A DNA stretch of 64,000 nucleotides from Flavobacteriales bacterium (GTDB lineage: Bacteria > Bacteroidota > Bacteroidia > Flavobacteriales_F > PHOS-HE28): NCBI GenBank assembly GCA_030584065.1, contig CP129489.1, forward strand, positions 1,388,640 through 1,452,639, given 5' to 3'. Positions within the stretch are counted from its first letter, which is position 1. Each line of letters begins with the position of its first letter. Below the pieces are notes generated by a model. That model had not been told where the DNA came from. It saw only the letters and a list, made by a program, of their open reading frames with translations, and ran no database searches. Position numbers and translations under genes: made by a program. Positions 25,378 to 34,723 of this stretch are shown here, piece after piece.

Positions 25378-26568
25378 TTACGCCAGCACCTCCTTCACCC
25401 GATCCGCCGCCTCCTGCAGCGCCACGGCGCTCAGCACCTTCAGGCCGCTCTTGTCGATCAGGTCCTTGGCCTCCTGGGCGTTGGTGCCCTGCAGGCGCAC
25501 GATGATCGGCACCTTGATGTCGCCGATGTTCTTGTAGGCGTCCACGATGCCCTGGGCCACGCGGTCGCAGCGCACGATGCCCCCGAAGATGTTCACCAGG
25601 ATCGCCTTCACCCGCTCGTCCTTCAGGATGATGCGGAAGGCCTTTTCCACCCGCGCCGCATCCGCCGTACCGCCCACATCGAGGAAGTTGGCCGGCTCGC
25701 CACCGCTGAGCTTGATGATGTCCATGGTGGCCATGGCCAGGCCGGCACCGTTCACCATGCAGCCCACGTTGCCATCCAGGCGCACGTAGTTCAGGCCGGC
25801 CTCCCCGGCCTCCACCTCGATGGGGTCCTCCTCCGTCTTGTCGCGCATCTCCACGTAGTCCGGATGGCGGTACAGGGCGTTGCCGTCGAGCCGCACCTTG
25901 GCGTCCACTGCAGCGATCTTGTCATCGCTGGTCTTCAGCACGGGGTTGATCTCGAACATGGCGGCATCGCAGCCCTCATAGGCCTTGTAGAGCGCGGCCA
26001 CGAACTTCACCATCTCCTTCTTCGCGTTGCCGGTGCAGCCCAGGTTGGTGGCCACCTTGTTGCACTGGAAGGGGCGCAGTCCCACGCGGGGGTCCACCAC
26101 CTCCTTGAAGATCTTCTCCGGGTGCTTCTCGGCCACCTCCTCGATGTCCATGCCGCCCTCGGTGCTGTACATGATGATGTTCTTCCCGCTGGCGCGGTCG
26201 AGCAGCACGCTCATGTAGTACTCCTTGGTCTCGCTGGCGCCGGGGTAGTACATGTCCTCGGCGATGAGGACCTTGTGCACCTTCTTGCCCTGGGGCGGGG
26301 TCTGCGGGGTGATCAGCTGCATGCCGATGATGGCTCCGGCCTTCTCGCGCACCTCATCGATGCTCTTGGCGAGCTTCACGCCACCGCCCTTGCCGCGTCC
26401 GCCCGCATGGATCTGGGCCTTCACCACCCAGAACTTGGTGCCGGTCTCCTGGCTGAGGCGCTTGGCCTGATCCACCGCCTCATCGGCGTTGTAAGCGACG
26501 TGGCCGCGCTGGATGCGGACTCCGTATTGGGCGAGGATGCTCTTGCCTTGGTACTCGTGCAGGTTCAT
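25378..26568 (-). CDS. sucC: Succinyl-CoA ligase (ADP-forming) beta subunit
   Basis: The TCA-cycle enzyme converting succinyl-CoA to succinate with ATP or GTP formation. 396 aa from ATG 26568 (MNLHEYQGKSILAQYG), the universal SucC start. The frame stays open far upstream, but that part is antisense to the ABC ATPase and is not coding. Seen are the ATP-grasp KAQIHAGGRGKGGGVKLA, EINPVLKTSDDKIAAVDAK, the GCMVNGAGLAMATMDII loop and FGGIVRCDRVAQGI. The alpha subunit gene (sucD) is not adjacent. It has a TACTTTCG promoter box. Confidence 0.97.
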   Translation of the reverse strand: MNLHEYQGKSILAQYGVRIQRGHVAYNADEAVDQAKRLSQETGTKFWVVKAQIHAGGRGKGGGVKLAKSIDEVREKAGAIIGMQLITPQTPPQGKKVHKVLIAEDMYYPGASETKEYYMSVLLDRASGKNIIMYSTEGGMDIEEVAEKHPEKIFKEVVDPRVGLRPFQCNKVATNLGCTGNAKKEMVKFVAALYKAYEGCDAAMFEINPVLKTSDDKIAAVDAKVRLDGNALYRHPDYVEMRDKTEEDPIEVEAGEAGLNYVRLDGNVGCMVNGAGLAMATMDIIKLSGGEPANFLDVGGTADAARVEKAFRIILKDERVKAILVNIFGGIVRCDRVAQGIVDAYKNIGDIKVPIIVRLQGTNAQEAKDLIDKSGLKVLSAVALQEAADRVKEVLA

Positions 26569-26592
26569 TGCGGGTGGGTCGTTTTCGCGGGG

Positions 26593-26600
26593 CGAAAGTA
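26593..26600 (-). promoter_or_regulatory. Bacteroidota -7 element TACTTTCG for sucC
   Basis: TACTTTCG on the minus strand, 24 bases before the sucC ATG, in the 72-base gap to the divergent ABC gene. Confidence 0.6.
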
Positions 26601-26640
26601 GCCCCTGCCACGGTTCGCGCGCGGTGGTTTCCTTTACGGC

Positions 26641-27288
<648 letters not shown>

Positions 27289-27311
27289 ATCATCCCGACC
27301 GCCCCCACCCC

Positions 27312-29591
27312 ATGCGTTCGCTGCTTCTCGCTCTGGCACTTTGCCTTTCCTTATCGCATGCCGCCCAACCCGCACTGCCGGTAGACCTCGCCACGCTTCC
27401 CGGATGGATGGCGGAACTGGTGACTGGGGAGAAGGCGGATAAGCCGATGAAGCCTGCCGGTACCCACCTGCACACCAACGCCTTCATCGGCACCTGGACC
27501 GTGGAGGTCAGAGGCGGCCGCCGGATCGAGTATTGGGGCGATGCCCACCGCGTGGTACTGCGCGAACTGACCGGTCCCTACACCCTGCAACGCGCCACCC
27601 TGCTGGACCTGCAGCACAACGTGAAGATGGAGGCCCGATGGGGTGGTCAGCAGGTCGGTGCCAAGGTGGAGGACCTGTACATCCCGCAGGCCGGCTACTT
27701 CCATGACATCTGGAACGACAGCCTCACCGCCACAGGCCGTACTGCGGAGATCGTGGGCCACACCTGCCGCGAGCACTGGGGCACGAGCAACGAACGGGAC
27801 AGCTCGTGGTATTGGACCACCACCGCGCATCCGAAGCTGTTCAGCGACCTGAGGGTTTGGGCACGCTGGTTGACCGAAGGCGACCTCGAACACCTCATCG
27901 CCTTCGCCGACAGGCACGCAGGTGCTGCACTGCGCGTCACGTGGAGCAAGCATGAGTACGGCCCGCCTGCGGGGGGCATGGAATTCATCGCGATCACGCC
28001 CGGTCGTGTGCCGATGCCGGAACTACCTATGACCGGCGCAAGGCTGGTGGAACAGCGGTTGGCCTGGATCAACAACAGCGGCACTGGCCGGCTGCCCGAT
28101 TGGATGCGCGCCTACCTCGGCAACCTGCCGCCCGACAGCCTGCCCCTCGCCTACTCGCCGGCTCCGGTGGACCGCGGAATTCCCGACAACCGCTTCATCG
28201 GTAAGCTCACTGCCGAGACCCCGACCCGGTACATCGACGAGCACAGCGACACCACCCTGCGCGTGGCGAAGTACAGCTATTGGGCCGATGCGCGGCGCGC
28301 CGTGCTGCAACTGAACGACCCGGAGGACGAGGGCACCATCTTCTACGCCGTTGACCTTGATGCTGATGTGGTGATGGTGTCGCGCAACGAAGGGCACGGC
28401 CACGTGATCCCCAAGTTGGAGATCGCGAGCCTGGAAACGGTCGGGCTCAACGAGTTCGGGCGCGGACTGGAGCTGGAGTTCGCCCCGCAAGGACGTTACC
28501 AGACCATCCTGGGGCGCAAGTGCGAGCTGCACACTGCGCCGGAGCGCTACCTCCACTTCTTCTGGTTCCCGCAGGACAGCGTGGTGAACCCCGTCTTCGA
28601 CATGCGGAACTGGCTGGTGCAGCGCATCGGCCAGCAGTTCAAGGACCTGATGTTCTTCGGCGTGGCGGACAAGCCGATGCCGATGGCCGTGATGGGCACG
28701 CAGCTCACCAGCTACAAACCCGGCAAGGCCAAACCGCCCGTGGTGGACCTGAGCAAGTGCATCGTGCGGGACGAGCGCTTGCGGGAGCGGCGCCGGCGTG
28801 GCCGGGAGGTCGAGGTGCCGGAAATACAGGTGCGGGAGATCACTGTGGAGGACATCATGCGCGGCGATGACGTGGCTGTTGAAGTAGCCGAAGCACCCGT
28901 TGCGGTGGAAGAGATCGCGCCCGCCAGTGGAGCAACCTACGCGCCGCCCGTCTTCAAGCTCGAACCAGCGATGGACTCCCTGATGAAGGCCACCACGAAC
29001 CGCTTCATCGGTACCGCCACCATGCAGTTCACCAGCCTGCGCGGTGACAAGACCACCACGTGGACCGTGCGGTACGCCAGCACGGCCGACCGCATGGTGG
29101 TCATCGGCCGCGACGAGCAACCGGAACACACCGAGCACACCTATGCCACCGTGATCGACCGCCGGGCCGGCACGGAAACGAACTACCTGATGGTCGGTGG
29201 GGAGCTTCGGTCAGTGACGCGAACGCTGGACAGCCGCTTCGCTTCACCATTCCCACCCGCCACCCGGGACAGCGTGCTGGCCGATACGCGCAAGCTCCTG
29301 GGACGCAACGCGCAGCACCGCCTGCTGCAGGAGCCCGACCGTCGGCGCGAGTCGTGGGTGGACGCGAAGACCCCTTCACTCTTCCACGATGTGCTGGGCG
29401 CGCGCAAGAGCTGGGGCGGTGTGGAGGTGCTGCTGCGCGGCCCCATGATCGCCAGCACGCGACCTGGCATGCCGCTGGAGGTGACTTACCGCTACAGGAA
29501 CGAGGAAACGATGACCATGCGCGTGCTGGAGCTGAAGCCCGGCGACAGGGACCCGAAGGCGTTCCACATCACTCCGGCGAGCTTCCGTTGA
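27312..29591 (+). CDS. Secreted protein with three tandem DUF4412-like modules
   Basis: 759 aa with a signal peptide (MRSLLLALALCLSLSHAA). The motif N-x-F-I-G, beginning a predicted beta-rich module, occurs three times: NAFIG at 56-60, NRFIG at 293-297 and NRFIG at 563-567. Each is followed by a strand of charged and aromatic residues (RIEYWGDAHRVVLRE; KYSYWADARRAVLQL; TWTVRYASTADRMVVIG). Modules 1 and 2 include a Cys in an I(V/L)G(H/R)(T/K)C context (IVGHTCREHW, ILGRKCELHT), as in DUF4412-type proteins. A low-complexity Arg/Glu/Val linker (about 490-550) precedes module 3. The related single-module gene follows. Function unknown. Confidence 0.75.
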   Translation: MRSLLLALALCLSLSHAAQPALPVDLATLPGWMAELVTGEKADKPMKPAGTHLHTNAFIGTWTVEVRGGRRIEYWGDAHRVVLRELTGPYTLQRATLLDLQHNVKMEARWGGQQVGAKVEDLYIPQAGYFHDIWNDSLTATGRTAEIVGHTCREHWGTSNERDSSWYWTTTAHPKLFSDLRVWARWLTEGDLEHLIAFADRHAGAALRVTWSKHEYGPPAGGMEFIAITPGRVPMPELPMTGARLVEQRLAWINNSGTGRLPDWMRAYLGNLPPDSLPLAYSPAPVDRGIPDNRFIGKLTAETPTRYIDEHSDTTLRVAKYSYWADARRAVLQLNDPEDEGTIFYAVDLDADVVMVSRNEGHGHVIPKLEIASLETVGLNEFGRGLELEFAPQGRYQTILGRKCELHTAPERYLHFFWFPQDSVVNPVFDMRNWLVQRIGQQFKDLMFFGVADKPMPMAVMGTQLTSYKPGKAKPPVVDLSKCIVRDERLRERRRRGREVEVPEIQVREITVEDIMRGDDVAVEVAEAPVAVEEIAPASGATYAPPVFKLEPAMDSLMKATTNRFIGTATMQFTSLRGDKTTTWTVRYASTADRMVVIGRDEQPEHTEHTYATVIDRRAGTETNYLMVGGELRSVTRTLDSRFASPFPPATRDSVLADTRKLLGRNAQHRLLQEPDRRRESWVDAKTPSLFHDVLGARKSWGGVEVLLRGPMIASTRPGMPLEVTYRYRNEETMTMRVLELKPGDRDPKAFHITPASFR

Positions 29592-29689
29592 ATCGGGGAT
29601 TCAGCCCAGTCGCGCAGGCATGCTCCCTTCGTGCTTGGAGAAGCGGCGGCGAGGCATGGATCCGCCGGACGCCCTGCGCCGCGACGGGT

Positions 29690-29697
29690 TACCTTCA
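29690..29697 (+). promoter_or_regulatory. -7-like element TACCTTCA
   Basis: TACCTTCA lies 18 bases before ATG 29716 and supports that start over the earlier in-frame ATG codons at 29620 and 29656. Confidence 0.4.
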
Positions 29698-29715
29698 GCG
29701 CCCAATCCAGCCACC

Positions 29716-30441
29716 ATGCGCACCCTGCTGCTCAGCATCGCCTTGACCGGTGCCCTTTCTTCCACCACCGCCTCCGTGCCACGCAGCCCCTCGGCACCGC
29801 AGGCCACCAATGCCTTCACGGGCAGCTTCCGCATGGAGACGCACCTCTTCCGCAACGGCAAGGAGGACCGGAACAGCCCGATGAACCTGCTCTATTGGAG
29901 CCGGCCCGACATGACGCTCTACCAGGTGATGGTGCCGGGGCAGAAGGAGACCATGAGGATGCTGACCGACCTGCGGAGCGATTGGACCTACACCATCGTT
30001 GACGACGGGCAGGGCAACCGTACCGCCATGAAGATGCGCATGCCCGACCTGGCCGCCATGGCCGACGATGAGGCGGAGCGCGGTGACAAGCCCACAGTGA
30101 CGGTGACCAAGGAGACACGGACCATTGAAGGCCACACCTGCACCAAGGTGATCGCCACCAGCAAGGAAGGCACATGGACCGGCTGGATCGCCATGGGGCT
30201 GAAAGGGCCATTCGCCGACATGGCGCGGAGCCTCGATCAGCGCGCCGGCCAGCAGAGCCTGAAGGGGCATCCTCATCTGGAGGGCTTCCCGCTCGAATTC
30301 GAGTGGGTGCCGGTGAAGGATCAGGAACGCGTGGTCTGCTACGTCAAGGACCTGGTGGCCGGCAAGGTGGACGACAGCCTCTTCGACCTGAGCGGCTACC
30401 AAGTGATCGAGCTGCCGAGCTTCGCCATGCCGCAGCGCTGA
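29716..30441 (+). CDS. Secreted DUF4412-like single-module protein
   Basis: 241 aa from ATG 29716 (MRTLLLSIALTGALSSTTAS). After the signal peptide comes NAFTG (32-36), the same opening motif as the three modules of the preceding 759-residue protein, then MNLLYWSRPDMTLYQVMVPG, a Met-rich stretch (MKMRMPDLAAMADDE) and the Cys segment TIEGHTCTKVIATSKEGTWTGWI. The C-terminus has VICYVKD-like strands and VIELPSF. This fits the DUF4412 pattern of secreted Bacteroidota proteins that may bind a hydrophobic ligand, but no activity is known. Confidence 0.75.
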   Translation: MRTLLLSIALTGALSSTTASVPRSPSAPQATNAFTGSFRMETHLFRNGKEDRNSPMNLLYWSRPDMTLYQVMVPGQKETMRMLTDLRSDWTYTIVDDGQGNRTAMKMRMPDLAAMADDEAERGDKPTVTVTKETRTIEGHTCTKVIATSKEGTWTGWIAMGLKGPFADMARSLDQRAGQQSLKGHPHLEGFPLEFEWVPVKDQERVVCYVKDLVAGKVDDSLFDLSGYQVIELPSFAMPQR

Positions 30442-30474
30442 TACGAAGCCGTGCGCCCGGTGCGTTCATCGGGC

Positions 30475-31098
30475 ATGCGCCGCGCCATCGGGATCGCCTG
30501 CTGCTCCATCGCCCTTGCGGCGCACGGCCAGCCGCTGAAGCCCCGGGGCGGGCCGGGCGGCACGCTGTCCTTGGGCGGGCGCAGCGCCATCAGCCTCTTC
30601 AACGATGGCCATGGCGGCGCTCCGGGCCTGGGCACGGGGGGGCAGTTCCGCATCCGGCTCAGCGAGCGCGTCAACACCGATTGGTTCTACGACTACCTGG
30701 CGGGGCCCGCAGGCACCGGCGCCCATCGCATCGACCAGCACATCGGCTGGAGCGCGCTGTACTACCTGCGGGCGTCGCGTCCCGCGCAGCCCTTCTTCCA
30801 GCCCTACGTGCTCGCCGGCCACTGCTTCGACTACACCCGGCAACGCGCGAACAACGACCCCGCGAACCAGGCCGAACGGTGGAGCAGCGCCGTGCAGGCC
30901 GGGCTGGGCGCGCACTTCAACCTCACTCCCCGTTGGGACATCAGCACCGTGGTGCAGTACATGTCGCACCTCGGCACCGACGTGCATGCCGAGGAGCATG
31001 ATGGCGAAGTCCACTTCCATCAGGAGAAGGGCGGCAGCCTGGAGGGCCACCTGCTGCTGCACCTCAGCTTCAACTACAAGCTCCTCGACGCATGGTGA
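30475..31098 (+). CDS. Putative outer-membrane barrel protein
   Basis: 207 aa from ATG 30475 (MRRAIGIACCSIALAAHG). Beta-strand alternation and aromatic girdles are seen in TNWFYDYL-like segments (VNTDWFYDYLAGPAG), RIDQHIGWSALYYL, FFQPYVLAGHCFDYT and the closing LLLHLSFNYKLLDAW. HFHQEKGGSLEGH near the end is His-rich. The size and pattern fit a small barrel of 8-10 strands. No family is assigned. It overlaps the start of the next gene by seven bases, so the two are probably translated as a unit. Confidence 0.65.
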   Translation: MRRAIGIACCSIALAAHGQPLKPRGGPGGTLSLGGRSAISLFNDGHGGAPGLGTGGQFRIRLSERVNTDWFYDYLAGPAGTGAHRIDQHIGWSALYYLRASRPAQPFFQPYVLAGHCFDYTRQRANNDPANQAERWSSAVQAGLGAHFNLTPRWDISTVVQYMSHLGTDVHAEEHDGEVHFHQEKGGSLEGHLLLHLSFNYKLLDAW

Positions 31099-31664
31099 GG
31101 CGCATGCTGTTGCTGATCGCCGTGGCGCAGGGGCTGCATGCAGCGGCCCAGGAGACGGCTCCCGCCCCTTCGCCCTGGCTGCTGCGCGGCTCGGGCGCCA
31201 TCAGCCCGGGATTCATGTCGCAGCACCCCATCACCAACATCTACCTGGTGGGCAAGGCCGAGCTCTTCACCGATGCGCGCATGAGCTTCCGCGGCGAGCT
31301 GCTCTGGTACGTGGATGCGCAGCAGCAAACGCCGCTGCTCGACCAGAACCATCAGATCGCCGCCGGCCCCTTCTACCACTGGGTGGTCGGCCGTCTCGAC
31401 CTGGCACTGGGCTTCGAGCCCGGCCTTTCCTTCACGCGGCCGCGGCAAGGCATCTTCGCACCTGAGGAGGTCGCACCCGTGCGCGCCATTCCCAACATCG
31501 CGCTCTGCTCGGGCCTCACCTTCTCCGTGTGGGAGTACTTCCAGTTCTTCATCGATGCGCGCTACATCCACGGGAACTACACCGGCCCGTACAGCGCTGC
31601 CGTCCCCTTGGATGAATTCGTGGTCGGCGCAGGCCTCGGCTGGCAGGTGCGGCTCAAGAAGTGA
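31092..31664 (+). CDS. Putative secreted outer-membrane protein
   Basis: 190 aa. A short signal (MVRRMLLLIAVAQGLHAAAQ) leads to beta-strand-like segments: AISPGFMSQHPITNIYLVGKAE, SFRGELLWYVDAQQQ, GPFYHWVVGRLDLALGFEPG, IALCSGLTFSVWEYFQFFID and the closing VVGAGLGWQVRLKK. The start overlaps the end of the 30475 gene (GCATGGTGAGG), suggesting translational coupling of two barrel-like proteins. Neither has a named family that I can recognise. Confidence 0.65.
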   Translation: MVRRMLLLIAVAQGLHAAAQETAPAPSPWLLRGSGAISPGFMSQHPITNIYLVGKAELFTDARMSFRGELLWYVDAQQQTPLLDQNHQIAAGPFYHWVVGRLDLALGFEPGLSFTRPRQGIFAPEEVAPVRAIPNIALCSGLTFSVWEYFQFFIDARYIHGNYTGPYSAAVPLDEFVVGAGLGWQVRLKK

Positions 31665-31680
31665 GCGCGACCTTCGCGCC

Positions 31681-32469
31681 ATGCGATCACGCACGGCGAT
31701 GCAGGCGCTGCTCGATGAAGCCTACGAGCGCTACGCGCAGCCGGGCTTCATCGCCGACGATCCCATCCAGCTGCCGCGAGCATTCAGCCGCCGCGCCGAT
31801 GCGGAGGTCATCGGCTTCCTCACCGCCACCATCGCCTGGGGCCAGCGCAAGACCATCATCGCCAACGCCTGGAAGCTGGTGCAGCTGATGGACGAAGCGC
31901 CCCACGACTTCGTGATGAACGCCTCCCCCGCCGAACTGCGACGCGTGGAGGGCTTCGTGCACCGCACCTTCAACAGCATCGACCTGACGCACTTCGTGAA
32001 GGGGCTGCGCCATGTGTACACGACCTACGGCGGGCTGGAGGACGCCTTCCTCGACGAGGGGCGTCCGGGACCGATGGACCAGGCCATACACCGCTTCAAG
32101 CAACGCTTCTTCGAGCCCCGGCACCAGGCTCGCACCGAGAAGCACGTGGCCGACCCGCTGAAAGGCAGCAACGCCAAGCGCATCAACATGTTCCTGCGCT
32201 GGATGGTGCGCCCCGGCGACCGCGGCGTGGACCTGGGCCTGTGGCGGCGCATCGCGCCCGGCGAGCTGATGATGCCGCTTGACGTGCACTCCGGCCGCGT
32301 GGGGCGCGAGCTGGGGCTGCTCGTGCGCAAGCAGGACGACTGGAAGGCGGTGGAGGAGCTCACGGATGCCCTGCGCGCCTTCGATGCCCGCGATCCGGTG
32401 AAGTACGACCTCGCGCTCTTCGGGCTGGGGGTGGCCGCCGGCCGGCCCTCCGGGCCGCGCGGCCGGTAA
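31681..32469 (+). CDS. TIGR02757 / DUF2400 family protein
   Basis: 262 aa. Conserved family segments are present in order: AFSRRADAEVIGFLTATIAWGQRKTI, APHDFVMN, RTFNSIDLTHFVKGLRHVY, KRINMFLRWMVRPGDRGVD, PGELMMPLDVHSGRVGRELGLL, RKQDDWKAVEELTDALR and DPVKYDLALFGLGV. The fold resembles HhH-GPD DNA glycosylases, and the family is common in Bacteroidota with no proven activity. Start 31681 leaves the expected short N-terminus. It stands 16 bases after the barrel gene. Confidence 0.85.
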   Translation: MRSRTAMQALLDEAYERYAQPGFIADDPIQLPRAFSRRADAEVIGFLTATIAWGQRKTIIANAWKLVQLMDEAPHDFVMNASPAELRRVEGFVHRTFNSIDLTHFVKGLRHVYTTYGGLEDAFLDEGRPGPMDQAIHRFKQRFFEPRHQARTEKHVADPLKGSNAKRINMFLRWMVRPGDRGVDLGLWRRIAPGELMMPLDVHSGRVGRELGLLVRKQDDWKAVEELTDALRAFDARDPVKYDLALFGLGVAAGRPSGPRGR

Positions 32470-32474
32470 TTTCG
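32467..32474 (+). promoter_or_regulatory. -7-like element TAATTTCG
   Basis: TAATTTCG straddles the stop of the TIGR02757 gene and ends eight bases before the ABM gene ATG, so any transcript from it would be nearly leaderless. Confidence 0.45.
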
Positions 32475-32482
32475 CCCGCACC

Positions 32483-32779
32483 ATGATCGTCCGCATCGTC
32501 AAGATGACCTTCGCCCCGGAGCACATCGGCCGCTTCCAGCAGCTCTTCGAGGGCTGGAAGGGCCGCATCCGCGCTTTCCCCGGCTGCCGCCACCTGGAGC
32601 TGCTGCACGACACGGCCGACCCGCGCGTATTCTTCACCTACAGCCATTGGGACGGCCCGGACGACCTGGAACGCTACCGCACCAGTGCCGTCTTCAGCGA
32701 GGTGTGGCCCACGGTGAAGCCGCTCTTCGCCGCGCCCACCGAGGCCTGGACCGTGGAGCGCGCGCACCTGCTGCCGTAA
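32483..32779 (+). CDS. Antibiotic biosynthesis monooxygenase (ABM) family small protein
   Basis: 98 aa ferredoxin-like ABM fold. It begins MIVRIVKMTFAPEHIGRFQQLF, contains GCRHLELLHDTADPRVFFTYSHW (the central strands with conserved Trp), and ends FSEVWPTVKPLFAAPTEAWTVERAH. Members are dimeric, cofactor-free monooxygenases or heme-degrading enzymes, and many have no known substrate. The ATG is well supported by the family lead. Confidence 0.85.
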   Translation: MIVRIVKMTFAPEHIGRFQQLFEGWKGRIRAFPGCRHLELLHDTADPRVFFTYSHWDGPDDLERYRTSAVFSEVWPTVKPLFAAPTEAWTVERAHLLP

Positions 32780-32834
32780 GGCACCGCCTTTGCACGATCT
32801 TCGCAGTCGGCCCCTTCCACCCTCACGCACCCCC

Positions 32835-33707
32835 ATGACCCGGACCCTTCTCTCGGCCCTCCTGCTCCTCCCCTGCACGCTGCTGGCGCAGCGCTCCGCC
32901 CAGGACCACCTGGATGCCGCCCGCGCCGCGTACGGCTCCGGCGCCCTGGAGGCCGCCCTGGCACATGCCGACAGCGCCCTCCGCATGGAGGAGGGCCTCG
33001 ATGGCGCCCTCAAGCTCCGCGGCGACATCAAGCAGCGGCAGCGCAACTTCCACGGCGCCCTCATGGACTATGCCCGGGCCGAGAAGCAGGACCCGGACGA
33101 CCCGCGCCTCTTCGTGAGCCGCTCCGCCGTGCACATCACCCAAGGCAACCTGCGCGAGGCCGTGCGCGACTGCGACCTCGCCCTGAACCTGGACCCCAAC
33201 GATGCCGACGCCTGGTACAATCGCGCCTGCGCCGACTACATGGGCCGCAACAACGACGGGGCCATGAAGAGCCTGGAGCGCGCCGTGAAGCTGAAGGGCG
33301 ACCACGCCGACGCACTCTTCCTGCGCGGCGTGGTGCGCGGGGAGCAGTACAAGGAGGCCGCCGGCATCGCCGACCTGCAGGCCGCGCTGCGCATCAACCC
33401 CGACATCCCCGGCGGCTGGATGAGCCTGGGCGTGCTGCAATTCGAGCATCAGGCCTACGACGAGGCCATCGCCACCTTCACCCGCGTGATCGACGCCGAC
33501 GACCCCGAGCGCCGCACAGCCCACTTCTACCGGGCCGACTGCCACTACCAGAAGGGCGACAAGGATGCCGCCTGCCCCGACTACCGGCGCAGCGCCGAGC
33601 TGGGCGACAAGGACGCCCAGTTCATCGTGCGCAACTATTGCAACACCGACGCGGAGAAGATCCCCAAGAAGCCCCGCAAGGAGCGCAAGACGGTGATCGA
33701 ATTCTGA
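32835..33707 (+). CDS. Secreted tetratricopeptide-repeat protein
   Basis: 290 aa from ATG 32835 (MTRTLLSALLLLPCTLLAQRSAQ). At least five TPR-like helix pairs follow: AYGSGALEAALAHADSALRM, RNFHGALMDYARAEKQDPDD, GNLREAVRDCDLALNLDPND, NNDGAMKSLERAVKLKGDH and AYDEAIATFTRVIDADDPE. The C-terminus is basic (AEKIPKKPRKERKTVIEF). It presumably scaffolds periplasmic or surface protein complexes. It stands just before gldF on the same strand, though an element at 33770 suggests a separate gldF promoter. Confidence 0.85.
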   Translation: MTRTLLSALLLLPCTLLAQRSAQDHLDAARAAYGSGALEAALAHADSALRMEEGLDGALKLRGDIKQRQRNFHGALMDYARAEKQDPDDPRLFVSRSAVHITQGNLREAVRDCDLALNLDPNDADAWYNRACADYMGRNNDGAMKSLERAVKLKGDHADALFLRGVVRGEQYKEAAGIADLQAALRINPDIPGGWMSLGVLQFEHQAYDEAIATFTRVIDADDPERRTAHFYRADCHYQKGDKDAACPDYRRSAELGDKDAQFIVRNYCNTDAEKIPKKPRKERKTVIEF

Positions 33708-33769
33708 GCGCTGCCGGGCAACGCGCCTGCGGCACAGGCAACGGCACTCGGCACCCGCGCAGCGCCCGC

Positions 33770-33777
33770 TATCTTGG
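33770..33777 (+). promoter_or_regulatory. -7-like element TATCTTGG before gldF
   Basis: TATCTTGG lies 15 bases before the gldF ATG, in the 85-base gap after the TPR gene. It is likely the promoter of the gldF-gldG-DUF4340 unit. Confidence 0.5.
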
Positions 33778-33792
33778 CCGCCCATCTCAGGC

Positions 33793-34722
33793 ATGCTGGC
33801 GCTCATCCGCAAAGAGGTCCGGGGCTTCCTCGGCTCGCTCATCGGCCACATCGTGATCGCGGTGTTCCTGCTGCTCACCGGGCTGTTCCTCTGGGTGTTC
33901 CCGGACAACATCCTGGACAGCGGCTTCGCTGACCTTGGCCCGCTTTTCTTCGTCGCCCCCTGGGTCTTCCTCTTCCTGGTGCCGGCGGTGACCATGCGCA
34001 GCTTCAGCGAGGAGAAGCGCACCGGCACCATCGAGGTGCTGCTCACCAAGCCCCTGAGCGAGCTGCAGATCGTGCTGGCCAAGTACACCGCCGCCGTGCT
34101 GCTGCTGGGCGTGGCGCTGCTGCCCACCCTGGTGTACGTGTGGAGCGTGGACCAGCTCTCCACCGCGGTAACCGCCGTGCCCCCCGGTTCGGTGAGCTGG
34201 CGCATCTGGCTCTGGCACCTCCTCTCGGCGCTGAATGCCGGCGCGTGCGCCTGGCTGCTTGTTCGCCGGGGGCGGAGCCGCGGCTGGAGCCGCACCGGCT
34301 GGCTCACCCGTGCGCTGGCGGTGCTCGGCTGGGCCATCGCCTTCCGCGCCGTGGTGCATTGGATGCTCTTCATCGGCGGGGTGGACGCCGGCGCCACCTG
34401 GGGCTCCTACATCGGCCTCTTCCTGCTGGGTGCCTGCTTCGCCGCCATCGGCCTGCTCGCCTCGGCCCTCACCGACAGCCAGATCGTGGCCTTCCTCATC
34501 GCCGTCTTCCTCTGCTTCTTCCTCTACCTGGGCTTCGACCTCATCGCCAGCTTCGACGTGATGGGCGGCCTCGAGGGCCCCATCAAGGCCATCGGCATCC
34601 AGCAGCACTACCAGAGCCTCGGCCGCGGCGTGCTCGACCTGGGCGATGTGCTCTACCACCTGGGCGTGATCACCATCTTCCTGCTGCTCACCCGGGCAGC
34701 GCTGCAAAGCCGCACCTGGTAG
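33793..34722 (+). CDS. gldF: Gliding-motility ABC transporter permease GldF, enlarged
   Basis: 309 aa permease. Family hallmarks are LFLWVFPDNILDSGFADLGPLF, WVFLFLVPAVTMRSFSEEKRTGTIEVLLTKPLSELQIVLAKY, ATWGSYIGLFLLGACFAAIGL and ALTDSQIVAFLIAVFLCFFLYLGFD. GldF proteins are usually near 240 aa. Here residues about 135-198 (from RIWLWHLLSALNAG through AFRAVVHWMLFIGGVDAG) look inserted between the VYVWSVDQL and GATWGSYIG segments that normally join. The extra part has two hydrophobic stretches, so topology may be kept. GldG starts one base after its stop. In other Bacteroidota GldA/F/G are linked to gliding and T9SS-related surface functions. Confidence 0.92.
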   Translation: MLALIRKEVRGFLGSLIGHIVIAVFLLLTGLFLWVFPDNILDSGFADLGPLFFVAPWVFLFLVPAVTMRSFSEEKRTGTIEVLLTKPLSELQIVLAKYTAAVLLLGVALLPTLVYVWSVDQLSTAVTAVPPGSVSWRIWLWHLLSALNAGACAWLLVRRGRSRGWSRTGWLTRALAVLGWAIAFRAVVHWMLFIGGVDAGATWGSYIGLFLLGACFAAIGLLASALTDSQIVAFLIAVFLCFFLYLGFDLIASFDVMGGLEGPIKAIGIQQHYQSLGRGVLDLGDVLYHLGVITIFLLLTRAALQSRTW

Positions 34723-34723
34723 G

